The notes: a model not told the origin generated them from the sequence alone. A DNA stretch of 64,000 nt from Saccharospirillaceae bacterium (GCA_021208685.1 JAJOJJ010000022.1:62001-126000), one strand, 5' to 3'. Shown: positions 20,413 to 29,500, numbered from the stretch's first letter. Program-made: numbers and translations.

Positions 20413-21003
20413 TTACAGGCAACCTTTGGTGGACGGCATAACACCGGCCATACGAGGGTCGAGCTCCAGCGCCATGCGCAGAGCGCGGCCGAAGGCTTTG
20501 AAAATGGTTTCGGCCTGATGATGGGCATTAAAGCCTTTCAGGTTATCAATATGCAGAGTGACGCCTGCGTGATTCACAAAACCCTGAAAGAATTCCCAGA
20601 ACAACTGGGTATCCAGCTTACCAATACTGGCGCGGGTGAATTCAACCTTCATATCCAGCCCCGGACGGCCGGAGAAATCGACAACCACGCGCGACAGCGC
20701 CTCATCCAGTGGCACATAAGAATGGCCATAACGAACGATGCCCTTTTTATCCCCCACGGCTTTGGCAAATGCCTGACCGAGGGTGATACCGATATCCTCC
20801 ACGCTGTGGTGATCATCAATGTGGTTGTCACCTTTGCAGGTGATATCGAGGTCGATCAGACCATGGCGGGCAATCTGATCCATCATGTGTTCCAGAAAAG
20901 GTACTCCGGTATCAAAGCGTGCTTTACCGGTGCCGTCCAGGTTGATGGTGACGCTGATCTGGGTCTCCAGCGTATTACGCTCGACCGTTGCGCTGCGGGC
21001 CAT
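20413..21003 (-). CDS. hisB: Imidazoleglycerol-phosphate dehydratase
   Basis: The 196-residue monofunctional dehydratase turns imidazole glycerol phosphate into imidazole acetol phosphate. Metal-binding repeats are clear: [21 protein letters not shown] and the second-half [13 protein letters not shown] and HHQAE. I start at [13 protein letters not shown]; the frame is open 39 bases further up without conservation. First gene of hisBHAF; no phosphatase domain is fused, unlike E. coli HisB. Confidence 0.97.
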   Translation of the reverse strand: MARSATVERNTLETQISVTINLDGTGKARFDTGVPFLEHMMDQIARHGLIDLDITCKGDNHIDDHHSVEDIGITLGQAFAKAVGDKKGIVRYGHSYVPLDEALSRVVVDFSGRPGLDMKVEFTRASIGKLDTQLFWEFFQGFVNHAGVTLHIDNLKGFNAHHQAETIFKAFGRALRMALELDPRMAGVMPSTKGCL

Positions 21004-21148
21004 GGGCTTGCTCCAACTCTCGCAAAAAGAAAAAGAAAGCATTATAAAGCAAAGCGCTTAAGAAAATAGGCCGGGACAAGGCGGTGGGACAAATTCCCGG
21101 CAATATTCCGCACAACCCGACATACCGCCATCACTATGGAGCCAAGCT

Positions 21149-21559
21149 GTGCCCGTTAAACTGGAACATATCGACTCGCCAACCGACGCCGACTGGAACG
21201 ATCTCGACAAAATTCATCAGGAAACTGCAGCCAACGGCCTGACCTCAGACCGCGCCGCACTGGAGCAACACCTGCAGAGTGGCGGCTGGATCATGGCCGG
21301 GCGTTTTAATGACCGTATCGTCGGCGTGATACTGGCGAGCGACAGCAATGAAGGCATACTTTTGCGGCAGGCCGCCGTCCGTACCATTACCCAGCGCCGC
21401 GGTGTACTGCACCAGATGCTGCACTTTATTCAGGGCTGGGCAGCCAGTGAGGGCAAAAAGCTCTGCATAAACGACTGCCCGGATGAACTCGCAGCGGCTC
21501 TGCTGAAGCGCGGCTTCAGCCAAAAAGATCACTTATGGCTATATAATCAACAGAAATAG
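21149..21559 (+). CDS. GNAT-fold protein, probable PanZ/PanM acetyl-CoA sensor
   Basis: A 136-residue GNAT-like protein beginning with GTG, preceded by GGAG. WIMAGRFNDRIVGVILA is the central strand pair and ITQRRGVLHQML is the pyrophosphate loop; the RFN(D/E)R and T-x-R-R-G-V pattern is the one I associate with PanZ (PanM), which binds acetyl-CoA and promotes maturation of aspartate decarboxylase PanD in enterobacteria. A simple N-acetyltransferase of unknown substrate is the alternative. It lies between the divergent hisB and an MlaC-like gene. Confidence 0.6.
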   Translation: MPVKLEHIDSPTDADWNDLDKIHQETAANGLTSDRAALEQHLQSGGWIMAGRFNDRIVGVILASDSNEGILLRQAAVRTITQRRGVLHQMLHFIQGWAASEGKKLCINDCPDELAAALLKRGFSQKDHLWLYNQQK

Positions 21560-21667
21560 AAGCCCATAGTTGCATGGATGCAACAAAAAATTCATAAACC
21601 GTCATCTTTTCATCTACAGTCCCGATGGCCATACTGGCCAGACTGTTCGACTCCGGCGGAGAACGTT

Positions 21668-22312
21668 ATGCGAATTGCCCTTCAGACTTTATCCACGTTT
21701 GCGGTCTTTATTGTTGCCCTGATGGCCTGTGCCGGTACAACGGCCAGCGAAGCACAAATGACAGCAACAGCGCCAGCCATTGCCCCGCGAGATGTTGTTG
21801 CTTCTGCCACTCTGGGCATTATTAACGAGCTGAATAAACTGCAACCGGAGCAGCGCACGGAGGACGAAGTCCGGCGTCTGGTGCAAACCTACATTGTTCC
21901 TGCCATCGACCAGGAAAAAATCGCCATGGGGGCACTGGGTAAATACTGGCGCCGTGCCAACCCGGAACAGCGCCAGGCCTTTATCGATCGCTTCCGTGAA
22001 TTGCAGATTCGCACCTACAGTGGCGCATTTCAGGCGTTTAATGGCGAGCAGTTCGTTTTTGAAGAAGCGCGCTTTAACGACAGCGGCGATAAGGCTCTGG
22101 TGAAAGGTACGCTGAAGCAAAACAACGGTAATACAATTCCTGTGGACTTTCGCCTCTACCGTGATAACGACAGTCAGCAGTGGCGCATCTACGATGCGGT
22201 TATTGCCGGTCTGGGCATGGTGAAAACGTATCGCGAGCAATTGAGCGAACGCCTGCAGAATATCAGCATGAATGAACTGCTGGCGGAACTTTCGGCAGAA
22301 AGCAGCCACTAA
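21668..22312 (+). CDS. MlaC/Ttg2D-family periplasmic phospholipid-binding protein
   Basis: This 214-residue protein has a signal peptide (MRIALQTLSTFAVFIVALMACAGTTASEA) and then the MlaC fold: VRRLVQTYIVPAIDQEKIAMGALGKYWRRANPEQRQAFIDRFRELQIRTY is the typical helical part with the conserved phospholipid pocket, followed by beta strands ending VKTYREQLSERLQN. MlaC carries lipids between the outer membrane and the MlaFEDB complex. Here it stands alone, with no mlaF, E, D or B beside it. The start is the ATG at the signal peptide; the frame is open 90 bases upstream. Confidence 0.82.
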   Translation: MRIALQTLSTFAVFIVALMACAGTTASEAQMTATAPAIAPRDVVASATLGIINELNKLQPEQRTEDEVRRLVQTYIVPAIDQEKIAMGALGKYWRRANPEQRQAFIDRFRELQIRTYSGAFQAFNGEQFVFEEARFNDSGDKALVKGTLKQNNGNTIPVDFRLYRDNDSQQWRIYDAVIAGLGMVKTYREQLSERLQNISMNELLAELSAESSH

Positions 22313-22354
22313 ACCGCAGCAAGTCTCTCTTCCTTGTTTTTTTCCTCCCCTATT

Positions 22355-22380
22355 ACTGGCCCCTGCGGCCAGTTTTTTTT
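22355..22380 (+). terminator. Intrinsic terminator after the MlaC-like gene
   Basis: ACTGGCC-CCTGC-GGCCAGT followed by T8. Confidence 0.85.
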
Positions 22381-22722
22381 ATGCCCGTGCAGCGTCCGTC
22401 AATGGTAATCCTCACACTCATTACCTAAGCTGAGGTAGGTCACCGCAGCCGGACATACACAGCAAAGCCTGCTTTCACAACACCGGAATCACTTCCGCAA
22501 TCCGGCTCAGCAGTTTATTGTCTGCCTCAGGCTGCATAGAATGAGACGCTTGTTCAGCCGGCTCACAAACACAGATTGGCAAATGTCAGGACAGGCGCAT
22601 TACCAGAGCAGTAAACCGGAGAACGTCGTGCAGCAGGGTCGCATTAACAGGGTCACGCCAGAGGAGAATCGCAGCCAGACGCTGATCGCTGCTCACCACC
22701 ATTGTCATCAGGAAGGCTGGCT
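22381..22722. other. Non-coding gap upstream of the GGDEF-EAL gene
   Basis: About 340 bases without a convincing gene. It ends in AGGAAGG, the ribosome site of the next gene. I see no clear promoter, repeat or RNA in it; one 61-codon frame crosses it without any recognisable feature. Confidence 0.5.
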
Positions 22723-25146
22723 GTGATCCGCGCCCTCAGTATGCAATCGTTGCGACGAAAGCTGGTGATGATCACCCTGATTACCACCGGACTGACGCTG
22801 TTGCTTTCAAATCTCGCCTTTATTTCGCTCGAATATTATCTGAGCCGTCAGGATACCGAGAAAAAGCTGACCGTTCTTGGCGAAGTGATTGCCAGCCGCG
22901 CGACAGCCGCCCTGACCTTCGGTGACTTCACCTTATTAAGCACCAACCTGCAGACCTTGCGTGCCGACAGCAGTGTTGTCCGTGGCTGCATCTATGCCGA
23001 AAATCAATCGCTTGCCGCCAGCTATACGCCGGATGCAGAGACCATCCAGTGCCCTGTCAGACTGCCGGAACTGCAACGTAAGCAACTGCATAATTTCACC
23101 CAGTTTTTTCCTATTCTGCTGGATGGCGCCCCCATCGGTACGCTCTATCTGGAAATCAGCCATAAATACCTGCTGCAGCGTATTAATCAGTTTCTGTTTT
23201 TCTCAGTCATGATTCTGGCCGCCGCGGTTCTGCTGGCGATATTCCTCGCCAACAAGTTGCAGGGAGTGGTCGCCCGGCCAATGAAAGATCTGGGCAATAC
23301 CCTGCGCCACATTATGCTTAATAAGGATTACTCGATCCGTGCCGCGAAAGAGAATAACGATGAATTGGGCGATCTGGTGGATCTGTTCAACAGTCTGCTG
23401 CTGACCATTGAAGATGAAAACGCTTCGCTGAAAACCAGTGAAGAACGCTTCCGCAAGCTCACGGCACTTTCCCCGGTAGGCATATTTCAGGTTGACGGCA
23501 AACAGCGTCTGCAATACGTAAACCAGCGCTGGCGCGACATTCACGGCATTCCGGATGAGCTGCCGAGTCTGCAGGACTGGTTTGCCCGCATTCATCCCGA
23601 CGATCTGGGTGCGACCCAACAAGCCTGGAACCGGTTAATCTGTGAGCAGGAAAGTATTGCACTGGAGCTGCGCCTGATTCGCCGCGACCACAGCCATACC
23701 TGGATTCAGCTGCTGGCCAGCGCCCTGCACGACCGTAATGGCGAACTGCTGGGCTATTTAGGCGCGATTTCTGATATTTCCGAACTGAAAGCGGCCCAGA
23801 TTCAGATGGAAAATCTCGCTTTTTACGACCCGCTGACGGGCCTCGCCAACCGCCGCCTGTTTAAAAACCGTCTGGAAAAGGCCGTAAAAAGTGTGTTGCG
23901 CTCTGGCTCATCCATGGCACTGATGTTCCTCGACATGGATCAGTTCAAACGTATCAACGACACACTGGGCCACGATGCCGGCGATATTCTGCTGAAGGAA
24001 GTTTCCAACCGGCTGAGCGCCACCGTTCGTGAAAACGACACGGTTTCCCGGATCGGCGGCGACGAATTCACCATCCTGCTGACCGATGTTCACCATACAT
24101 CCGACGTATTGGTGGTCGCCGAAAAACTGCTGCTGGCGCTGGCCAAACCCATCCGCATCAAGGGTCAGGACATTGTCACCACCGTGAGTATCGGCATTAC
24201 GCTGACACCGGATGACTCCACCGACGTCAACACCCTGATGAAAAACGCCGATCTGGCGATGTACCGGGCCAAAGAACTGGGCCGTAACAATTTCCAGTTT
24301 TTCTCCGAAGATATGAATCAATCCATTCTCGAGCACCTGTCGCTGGAGAAAGAAATCAACGAAGCCATCAACCGCGAACAATTCAGCCTGGTATTCCAGC
24401 CTAAAATCAGCCTGTTCGACTACAGCGTTACCGGTGTTGAAACCCTTATCCGCTGGCAACATCCGGAAAAGGGCATGATCACGCCTGACCGCTTTATTCC
24501 GGTGGCCGAAGAAACCGGACAGATTATTGAAATCGGCAGCTGGGTGCTGGAGCAAAGCTGCCGTCAGATCAGCTCACTGATCCGCAGCAACGTGCTGCCG
24601 AATACCGCCAAAGTTGCAGTAAACCTCTCAGCCCGTCAGTTTACCGACCCAAGCCTGCTGGCACGCATTAACAGCGTGATCGAAATCAGCCAGATTCCTC
24701 CCCACTGCCTGGAACTTGAGCTTACCGAAAGCACGCTGATGGAAGACGTTGAAAGCGCGATTCAGATCATGCAGGAAATCAAAAAAATCGGCGTGGCCAT
24801 TGCCATTGATGACTTCGGTACCGGCTACTCCTCTCTGGCCTATATCAAGCGCTTCCCGATTGACGTACTGAAGGTCGACCGCTCCTTTGTGATGGATATT
24901 CCTGAGGACAAAAATGATATGGCGATCACCGCTGCGGTCATCGCCATGGCGCACAAACTGAGCATGACCGTGGTTGCCGAGGGTGTCGAAACCCAGGAAC
25001 AACTGCACTTCCTGCGCCAGAACAACTGCGATGAAGGTCAGGGCTATCTGTTCAGCCGGCCACTGTCACTGGGCCAGCTGCATCAGTTTCTCAACGAAAA
25101 CGATCGCATGCGCCAACAGGGTGGCGCCATCAGTCTGAAACAATAA
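22723..25146 (+). CDS. Membrane GGDEF-EAL protein (cyclic-di-GMP turnover) with HAMP and PAS domains
   Basis: An 807-residue signalling protein. Order: TM helix near 15-40, periplasmic sensor, second TM near 150-175, HAMP (RPMKDLGNTLRHIM), PAS (LTALSPVGIFQVDG ...), GGDEF, EAL. The cyclase loop is RIGGDEF near residue 443, with an intact inhibitory I-site (REND, five residues upstream). The EAL domain keeps its metal and catalytic residues in LELTEST, DDFGTGYSSLAY and AEGVET; the signature itself reads ETL. Both activities are therefore possible. I prefer the GTG start behind AGGAAGG; a TTG 21 bases upstream is in frame. No partner is evident next door. Confidence 0.92.
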   Translation: MIRALSMQSLRRKLVMITLITTGLTLLLSNLAFISLEYYLSRQDTEKKLTVLGEVIASRATAALTFGDFTLLSTNLQTLRADSSVVRGCIYAENQSLAASYTPDAETIQCPVRLPELQRKQLHNFTQFFPILLDGAPIGTLYLEISHKYLLQRINQFLFFSVMILAAAVLLAIFLANKLQGVVARPMKDLGNTLRHIMLNKDYSIRAAKENNDELGDLVDLFNSLLLTIEDENASLKTSEERFRKLTALSPVGIFQVDGKQRLQYVNQRWRDIHGIPDELPSLQDWFARIHPDDLGATQQAWNRLICEQESIALELRLIRRDHSHTWIQLLASALHDRNGELLGYLGAISDISELKAAQIQMENLAFYDPLTGLANRRLFKNRLEKAVKSVLRSGSSMALMFLDMDQFKRINDTLGHDAGDILLKEVSNRLSATVRENDTVSRIGGDEFTILLTDVHHTSDVLVVAEKLLLALAKPIRIKGQDIVTTVSIGITLTPDDSTDVNTLMKNADLAMYRAKELGRNNFQFFSEDMNQSILEHLSLEKEINEAINREQFSLVFQPKISLFDYSVTGVETLIRWQHPEKGMITPDRFIPVAEETGQIIEIGSWVLEQSCRQISSLIRSNVLPNTAKVAVNLSARQFTDPSLLARINSVIEISQIPPHCLELELTESTLMEDVESAIQIMQEIKKIGVAIAIDDFGTGYSSLAYIKRFPIDVLKVDRSFVMDIPEDKNDMAITAAVIAMAHKLSMTVVAEGVETQEQLHFLRQNNCDEGQGYLFSRPLSLGQLHQFLNENDRMRQQGGAISLKQ

Positions 25147-25207
25147 GCCCTCGTTCCGCCGCACGGAAATACCTATACTGGCGCCCAAATCTTCATCGCC
25201 TGTATCT

Positions 25208-26311
25208 ATGACGCGCTCATTTTCTTTCGCCGATGCCGTGCTCGGCTGGTATCACAAACACGGTCGCAAAGACCTGCCCTGGCAGCAACAGATCACTCCT
25301 TACCGGGTCTGGGTTTCCGAAATCATGCTGCAGCAGACTCAGGTCAGCACCGTCATTCCCTACTTTGAGCGCTTTATGCAGCGCTTCCCCGATGTGCAGG
25401 CGCTGGCCACAGCAACCCAGGACGACGTTCTGCATCTGTGGACCGGTCTGGGTTACTACGCCCGCGGACGAAACCTGCACGCCTGCGCTCAGACGGTGGT
25501 ACGCGACTTTAACGGCGAGTTCCCACGCAGCGTCGACGCCTTAAGCGAACTGCCGGGCATCGGCCGCTCCACCGCCGCCGCTATCGCCTCCATCAGCATG
25601 GGTATCAATGCACCGATACTCGATGGCAATGTGAAACGCGTTCTGACCCGTTTCTTCGCGATTGAAGGCTGGCCCGGTGACAGCAAAGTGCAGAATCATC
25701 TGTGGACGCTGGCTGAAGAACTGACACCGCAGCACAGCTCACGCGAATACACCCAGGCGATGATGGACCTCGGTGCAACCCTGTGCACACGCAGCAAACC
25801 CGCCTGCGGAATCTGCCCGCTGCAGCCACAATGTGAAGGCTTACAAACCGGCAAACCAACGCAGTTCCCCAACAGCAAACCGAAAAAAGAAAAGCCTGAG
25901 AAGCACAGCCTGCTGCTGATGATTCAGAATCCGGCTGGCGAATATCTGCTGTTACAGCGCCCGCAGAAAGGCATCTGGGGCGGATTGTGGAGCTTTCCGG
26001 AAGCTCAGGACATACAGCAGGCGCGGCAATTTTTACGGCAACAGCTGAATCATTACAGCGACGAAAGCGGCGAACAGTGGCTCACGCCCTTCCGTCATAC
26101 GTTCAGTCACTACCACCTGCACATTCAGCCCATACTCATCCGTCTGCCACACAGCCATCTCACCGCAGGTGAAACTGGCGACCGGCAGCAACACTGGTAC
26201 AATCCCCGCAACCCCAGCACACTGGGCCTGGCAGCACCGGTAAAAATGCTGCTGCAAAGCATGGCTGGCACCAGTGCTGAATCCGGCATACCGTCCGAGG
26301 AATTGTTATGA
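25208..26311 (+). CDS. mutY: A/G-specific adenine DNA glycosylase
   Basis: MutY removes adenine paired with 8-oxoguanine. The 367-residue protein has the catalytic Glu in [11 protein letters not shown], the helix-hairpin-helix [13 protein letters not shown], the catalytic Asp in [10 protein letters not shown] and the [4Fe-4S] cluster ligands C-x6-C-x2-C-x5-C in [23 protein letters not shown]-like C-terminal domain recognises 8-oxoG. Its end overlaps yggX by 4 bases (ATGA). Confidence 0.97.
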   Translation: MTRSFSFADAVLGWYHKHGRKDLPWQQQITPYRVWVSEIMLQQTQVSTVIPYFERFMQRFPDVQALATATQDDVLHLWTGLGYYARGRNLHACAQTVVRDFNGEFPRSVDALSELPGIGRSTAAAIASISMGINAPILDGNVKRVLTRFFAIEGWPGDSKVQNHLWTLAEELTPQHSSREYTQAMMDLGATLCTRSKPACGICPLQPQCEGLQTGKPTQFPNSKPKKEKPEKHSLLLMIQNPAGEYLLLQRPQKGIWGGLWSFPEAQDIQQARQFLRQQLNHYSDESGEQWLTPFRHTFSHYHLHIQPILIRLPHSHLTAGETGDRQQHWYNPRNPSTLGLAAPVKMLLQSMAGTSAESGIPSEELL

Positions 26312-26586
26312 CCCGCACCGTTTTCTGCAAAAAGTACCAACAGGAACTCGAAGGCCTGAGCAGCCAGCCCTTCCCCGGGCCGAAAGGCGAAGAAATATTC
26401 CTGCACGTATCACAAAAAGCCTGGGATGAATGGACCGCTCACCAGACCCGCCTGATTAACGAGAAACACCTCAATATGATGGATATGCAGGCGCGCAAAT
26501 ATCTGACCGAACAACGGGACAAATTCTTCAGCGGCGACGAGTTCGACAAAGCCGAAGGCTATGTTCCTGAAAATAAAGATAAATAA
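26308..26586 (+). CDS. yggX: Probable Fe(2+)-trafficking protein
   Basis: The 92-residue YggX protein protects iron-sulfur enzymes against oxidative damage. The family signature [16 protein letters not shown] with the single conserved Cys7, [20 protein letters not shown] and [16 protein letters not shown] are present. It overlaps mutY by 4 bases, the usual mutY-yggX operon of gammaproteobacteria. Confidence 0.97.
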   Translation: MTRTVFCKKYQQELEGLSSQPFPGPKGEEIFLHVSQKAWDEWTAHQTRLINEKHLNMMDMQARKYLTEQRDKFFSGDEFDKAEGYVPENKDK

Positions 26587-26600
26587 ACCAATTTCGGGGG

Positions 26601-26629
26601 TTGACACTCCGTCAGCCAACGGGTTTAAT
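26601..26629 (+). promoter_or_regulatory. tRNA-Phe promoter
   Basis: TTGACA (26601-26606), a 17-base spacer and TTTAAT (26624-26629), followed by a GC-rich stretch and the tRNA about 40 bases on. This is a near-consensus sigma-70 promoter. Confidence 0.8.
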
Positions 26630-26667
26630 ACGCGCCACTTGACGAACACAACGTTGTTCAGCAAGAC

Positions 26668-26743
26668 GCCCAGATAGCTCAGTCGGTAGAGCAGGGGATT
26701 GAAAATCCCCGTGTCGGTGGTTCGATTCCGCCTCTGGGCACCA
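26668..26743 (+). tRNA. tRNA-Phe (GAA)
   Basis: A 76-base cloverleaf with encoded CCA. The acceptor stem is GCCCAGA paired with TCTGGGC; D arm AGCTCAGTCGGTAGAGC; anticodon stem GGGGA/TCCCC with loop TTGAAAA, anticodon GAA; T arm GGTTCGATTCC. Its 3' end is the integration target of the element that follows. Confidence 0.98.
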
Positions 26744-26744
26744 C
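26727..26744 (+). repeat. attL core inside the tRNA-Phe 3' end
   Basis: An 18-base sequence identical to the two right-end copies. It covers the 3' T-stem, acceptor strand and CCA of the tRNA, so the tRNA stays intact after integration. Confidence 0.85.
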
Positions 26745-26752
26745 ACTTTCTA

Positions 26753-26779
26753 AGAGCCTCGCTAATGCGGGGCTTTTTT
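26753..26779 (+). terminator. Intrinsic terminator of tRNA-Phe on the element side
   Basis: AGCCTCGC-TAAT-GCGGGGCT followed by T5. The right-end copies carry a related but different hairpin (GCCTGCAT ... ATGCGGGC), so this one was probably brought by the element. Confidence 0.8.
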
Positions 26780-26806
26780 ATGTCCACCCTTCAGGCTGTC
26801 ACACAT

Positions 26807-26828
26807 ATGGTACACATTTGTGACACAC
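26807..26828 (+). repeat. Possible integrase arm-type site, left
   Basis: ATGGTACACATTTGTGACACA matches 18 of 21 bases at 36743-36763, in the same orientation and at similar distance (about 60-75 bases) from each att core. It overlaps the integrase start. Candidate integrase or excisionase binding site; by eye only. Confidence 0.4.
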
Positions 26829-28406
26829 TATCTGATCCGGCGTGGCTCTATCTACTATTTCAACCGTCGCTTGCACGGTAATCTTATCCGCCTATCCCTG
26901 AAACTAACTGATAGAAAACAGGCACAAGAACACGCCCTCCTTATATACATACATCTGAATCGTTGCGTCCGGCAAAAAATGAAACCAAAGCAAATAGAAA
27001 AAGAAGCTCAAAAGCTGGCTAAAGAACTGTACGAGGACTGGCTGCTGAAATTTGAGGCACTAGATATACCTGAACGGGAGCGGCTCTCGTATCTGGATTC
27101 GATGCTACAGAGCGACGATGGCGGCTATTCCGACCTGTGCGATCTTGTCTACGACGGAAAACTGGATAATGAAGCCCTGCGAGACGCAAAGGCTGATCTG
27201 CTATACGTGGATATGAAGCGTGCATACGTTCGGAAGTACCGCAACCCACGATTACAACTGGAGTCCGACACTGCCAGCGTCTCGGCTCCCGCCACGTCTA
27301 CCAAGGTGATTCTGATAGGGGATGCTCTGGAAGAATTCCTGCAAGAGAAGCAAGCCAAAGACCCTAACGTCAAGGCTGCGACTCTGGACGAATACAGGGC
27401 AGCCGTTCGAGACTTCTGCGAAATCACTGAGATTCAGACGGTATCTGAAGTTACTCACGACTCAGCCAAACACTTCCGAAATACGCTGAAGGAACTGCCC
27501 AAGCAGCACAGGGCCAAAAGCCAATATAAAAGCATGTCGATAGCCGACCTACAGAGCCTGAATCTGCCAGATAGCCAGAAGCCTTCACCCAAGACCATTA
27601 ATGGCAAGCTGGCCAACCTGTCATCGCTGTTCGACTATCTGATTCAGACAGATGCGGCATCTAAGAATCCATTTACAGGGCTGCAGCTTAGAGCCGAAAC
27701 CAACAGCTATGAAGCATTCACCAGTGCAGATCTGAAGACCATTTTCAGTTCAGCCATCTACAGCGATCCGAAGTACAGACGCAGTACCCGGACAGGTACA
27801 CAGTCTCATTGGTGGTTAATGGTGCTGGCAGCATTTACCGGCGCTCGGATTGGTGAACTGGTACAGCTCCGTACACAAGACATCAACGAAACCGCTGACA
27901 TCCCAACGCTGACAATCACGGATGACGGCGAGGATATGTCAGTAAAGACTAATGCTGGTATTCGTACTTTGCCTATACATGCGGCACTGGTAGAGCTAGG
28001 GTTCCTTGACTACGTTGAGCGCTTGAAAAAAGCAGGAATTAACCGGATTCTTCCTCAGATTAAAATGGGAACGAAAAAACCCGGCGAGGTTGCATCTAAA
28101 TGGTTCAATGAGCGCTACCGCGAGCGATGCTTCCCTCAATTCAAAGAGGATAAGAAAGTATTTCACTCATTCCGGCACGCTTTCATCAGTCAGTCACTGC
28201 GCTGTGACATGGATATTCATAAGCTACAACAGATGGTTGGGCACGAACCTAAGTACCTGAACGAAACCGCAACCTATTCAGACGGCTTCTCTATTCAACA
28301 GCTAAAAACTGAAATGGATAAATTCCGGTACGATGACTTCAGTATCACTGACATCAAGGAAAGCTGGCGCGAGCTGCACGCACCAGTGACAAGCAGCAAT
28401 ACTTGA
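26820..28406 (+). CDS. Tyrosine-type site-specific integrase
   Basis: A 528-residue phage-type integrase that would catalyse integration and excision at the tRNA-Phe att core. The N-terminal part (YLIRRGSIYYFNRRL ... LSLKLTDRKQAQEHAL) resembles the DUF6538 domain found in island integrases, followed by a SAM-like core-binding domain (about 165-270) and the catalytic domain. The tetrad is visible: R343 in GARIGEL, H449-x-x-R452 in HSFRHAF, a GH motif and the nucleophile Y486 in ETATYSDG. The start appears to be GTG, 76 bases after the tRNA. No excisionase gene is adjacent. Confidence 0.93.
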   Translation: MTHYLIRRGSIYYFNRRLHGNLIRLSLKLTDRKQAQEHALLIYIHLNRCVRQKMKPKQIEKEAQKLAKELYEDWLLKFEALDIPERERLSYLDSMLQSDDGGYSDLCDLVYDGKLDNEALRDAKADLLYVDMKRAYVRKYRNPRLQLESDTASVSAPATSTKVILIGDALEEFLQEKQAKDPNVKAATLDEYRAAVRDFCEITEIQTVSEVTHDSAKHFRNTLKELPKQHRAKSQYKSMSIADLQSLNLPDSQKPSPKTINGKLANLSSLFDYLIQTDAASKNPFTGLQLRAETNSYEAFTSADLKTIFSSAIYSDPKYRRSTRTGTQSHWWLMVLAAFTGARIGELVQLRTQDINETADIPTLTITDDGEDMSVKTNAGIRTLPIHAALVELGFLDYVERLKKAGINRILPQIKMGTKKPGEVASKWFNERYRERCFPQFKEDKKVFHSFRHAFISQSLRCDMDIHKLQQMVGHEPKYLNETATYSDGFSIQQLKTEMDKFRYDDFSITDIKESWRELHAPVTSSNT

Positions 28407-28440
28407 GTGCTTTCACTGAAACGGGCACCAGACAACGGTA

Positions 28441-28471
28441 GAGCCTAGAGACGATCCCCGCCTCTAGGCTC
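28441..28471. terminator. Hairpin downstream of the integrase gene
   Basis: GAGCCTAGAG and CTCTAGGCTC form a perfect 10-bp stem around an 11-base loop. There is no T run, so termination is only likely. It separates the integrase from the convergent 48-residue ORF. Confidence 0.5.
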
Positions 28472-28483
28472 AAGTACAAAGCC

Positions 28484-28630
28484 TTACCTACCGATACCAT
28501 TCCCAGGCTTCGGTACGCGCTCCTTCACCCAAGTAGATGGAGGGCGTTTGTCGGCTTCTTCTTTCTTAATAAAATGACCATTATCAGCATCTCTGTAGCG
28601 GTCAACCGTTTTTCTGTTTTTCGAAGTCAT
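28484..28630 (-). CDS. Small phage-type hypothetical protein (48 aa)
   Basis: A 48-residue basic ORF beginning MTSKNRKTVDRYRDADNG and continuing HFIKKEEADKRP. It resembles small ORFs of prophages and islands with the pattern YRDA.TGxF(V/I)xKxxAxxxP, to which I can assign no function. The ribosome site is weak. It is on the opposite strand from the integrase and downstream of the 45-residue ORF. Confidence 0.5.
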   Translation of the reverse strand: MTSKNRKTVDRYRDADNGHFIKKEEADKRPPSTWVKERVPKPGNGIGR

Positions 28631-28696
28631 TGAATTACTCACTTTAAGAATTAAAATTAGATCAATGATGGGCCGACAGCTTAACGGCCCATCCGG

Positions 28697-28834
28697 TCAC
28701 TTACACCGTACTAAAAAGCACCATGCTTCGCGGCCATACGCGTGCGCGTCGAGGTAACGGTCTGAGTTTTTGACACGGCGATACCAGCAAAATACCCAAC
28801 GAAAACCTTTCGGCGCTTCCTTATGTACAGACAT
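28697..28834 (-). CDS. Small hypothetical protein (45 aa)
   Basis: A 45-residue ORF starting MSVHKEAPKGFRWVFCWYRR and ending REAWCFLVRCK, rich in aromatics and basic residues. A good AGGAG lies 8 bases before the ATG. The KGFRWVF ... A-x-x-YG-x-EA(W/F)CFLVR pattern looks like a small conserved island protein; function unknown. A longer frame covering the same stretch in another phase lacks a ribosome site. Confidence 0.5.
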   Translation of the reverse strand: MSVHKEAPKGFRWVFCWYRRVKNSDRYLDAHAYGREAWCFLVRCK

Positions 28835-29386
28835 AGGAAACTCCTAATAAGAAGGAACCGCCGACTCTGGGGGGTGAGCGAAACAATAAGTATCAATCCT
28901 GATACAATTACAGTATTGCGCTCCCAAGAAGAGATGCTAAAGTGAGTGTGCGAATACCCTTTAGGTCTCTCTTGTTTTACAGCTGCGGCGGATTAAGCTG
29001 CAATTTTGTTGTATATTCCAGATAGATCCTGTAGGATGCCCCTCCCTATTCATTTGGGGTAGGGGCTTTATTGTCCCTACCAAATCGGCAGTATATTACA
29101 TGCAAAGCTGACATTCAATATGTTGGCGAGAGGCTTGCTTTATCTAAAACAGATAAAAAAGTCTTTAGATTCAAGAGCCTTAAGCGCTGAACACAAGATA
29201 ATGCGGTCATCTACTGAATTCAACCCCAAGATATAGTGGGTTAAGTAGATAAGCTGTGGATAAACTGCGTATAACTACCCACTCAACCCCTAAACATTGT
29301 TTACAGACAAAAAAGTCATAATAGACCTTTCTGTAATCAATAATAAATCTAAGAAGAGCGCCCAATTTAGACGCTCCACACAGACT
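28835..29386. other. Non-coding, AT-rich region of the element with a possible origin
   Basis: About 550 bases without a gene. It contains an intrinsic terminator (29038-29072) and, further on, a perfect DnaA box in inverse orientation (TGTGGATAA, 29255-29263) inside a partial inverted repeat (AGTGGGTTAAGTAG ... CTACCCACTCAACC) next to an AT-rich run. This could be a replication origin of the excised circle, but there is no proof; it could equally be regulatory. Confidence 0.35.
29038..29072 (+). terminator. Hairpin with T-rich tail
   Basis: GCCCCT ... AGGGGC with an inner CCC/GGG pairing and TTTATTGT after it. No gene is evident immediately upstream, so it may end a short transcript. Confidence 0.5.
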
Positions 29387-29491
29387 TTAATTCATGTCTG
29401 ACAAATCTTTGCCCTCCTCCATCGCTCGTTCAGCCAAGTAAGCAGCCAGTGCCACCAGCACAACGCTGGCAATCCGCATTGCTATGTTCAT
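29387..29491 (-). CDS. Small single-TM protein (34 aa)
   Basis: The ORF MNIAMRIASVVLVALAAYLA... has one hydrophobic helix followed by an acidic tail (ERAMEEGKDLSDMN). GAGGAA lies a few bases before the ATG, and it begins 9 bases after the RadC-like stop, so it is probably the last gene of the XRE-RadC unit. Function unknown. Confidence 0.5.
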   Translation of the reverse strand: MNIAMRIASVVLVALAAYLAERAMEEGKDLSDMN

Positions 29492-29500
29492 TTCAGTTCC

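Noticed and set aside
22541..22726. A 61-codon frame before the GGDEF-EAL gene
   Set aside because: No ribosome site, no recognisable pattern, and it overlaps the start of the next gene.
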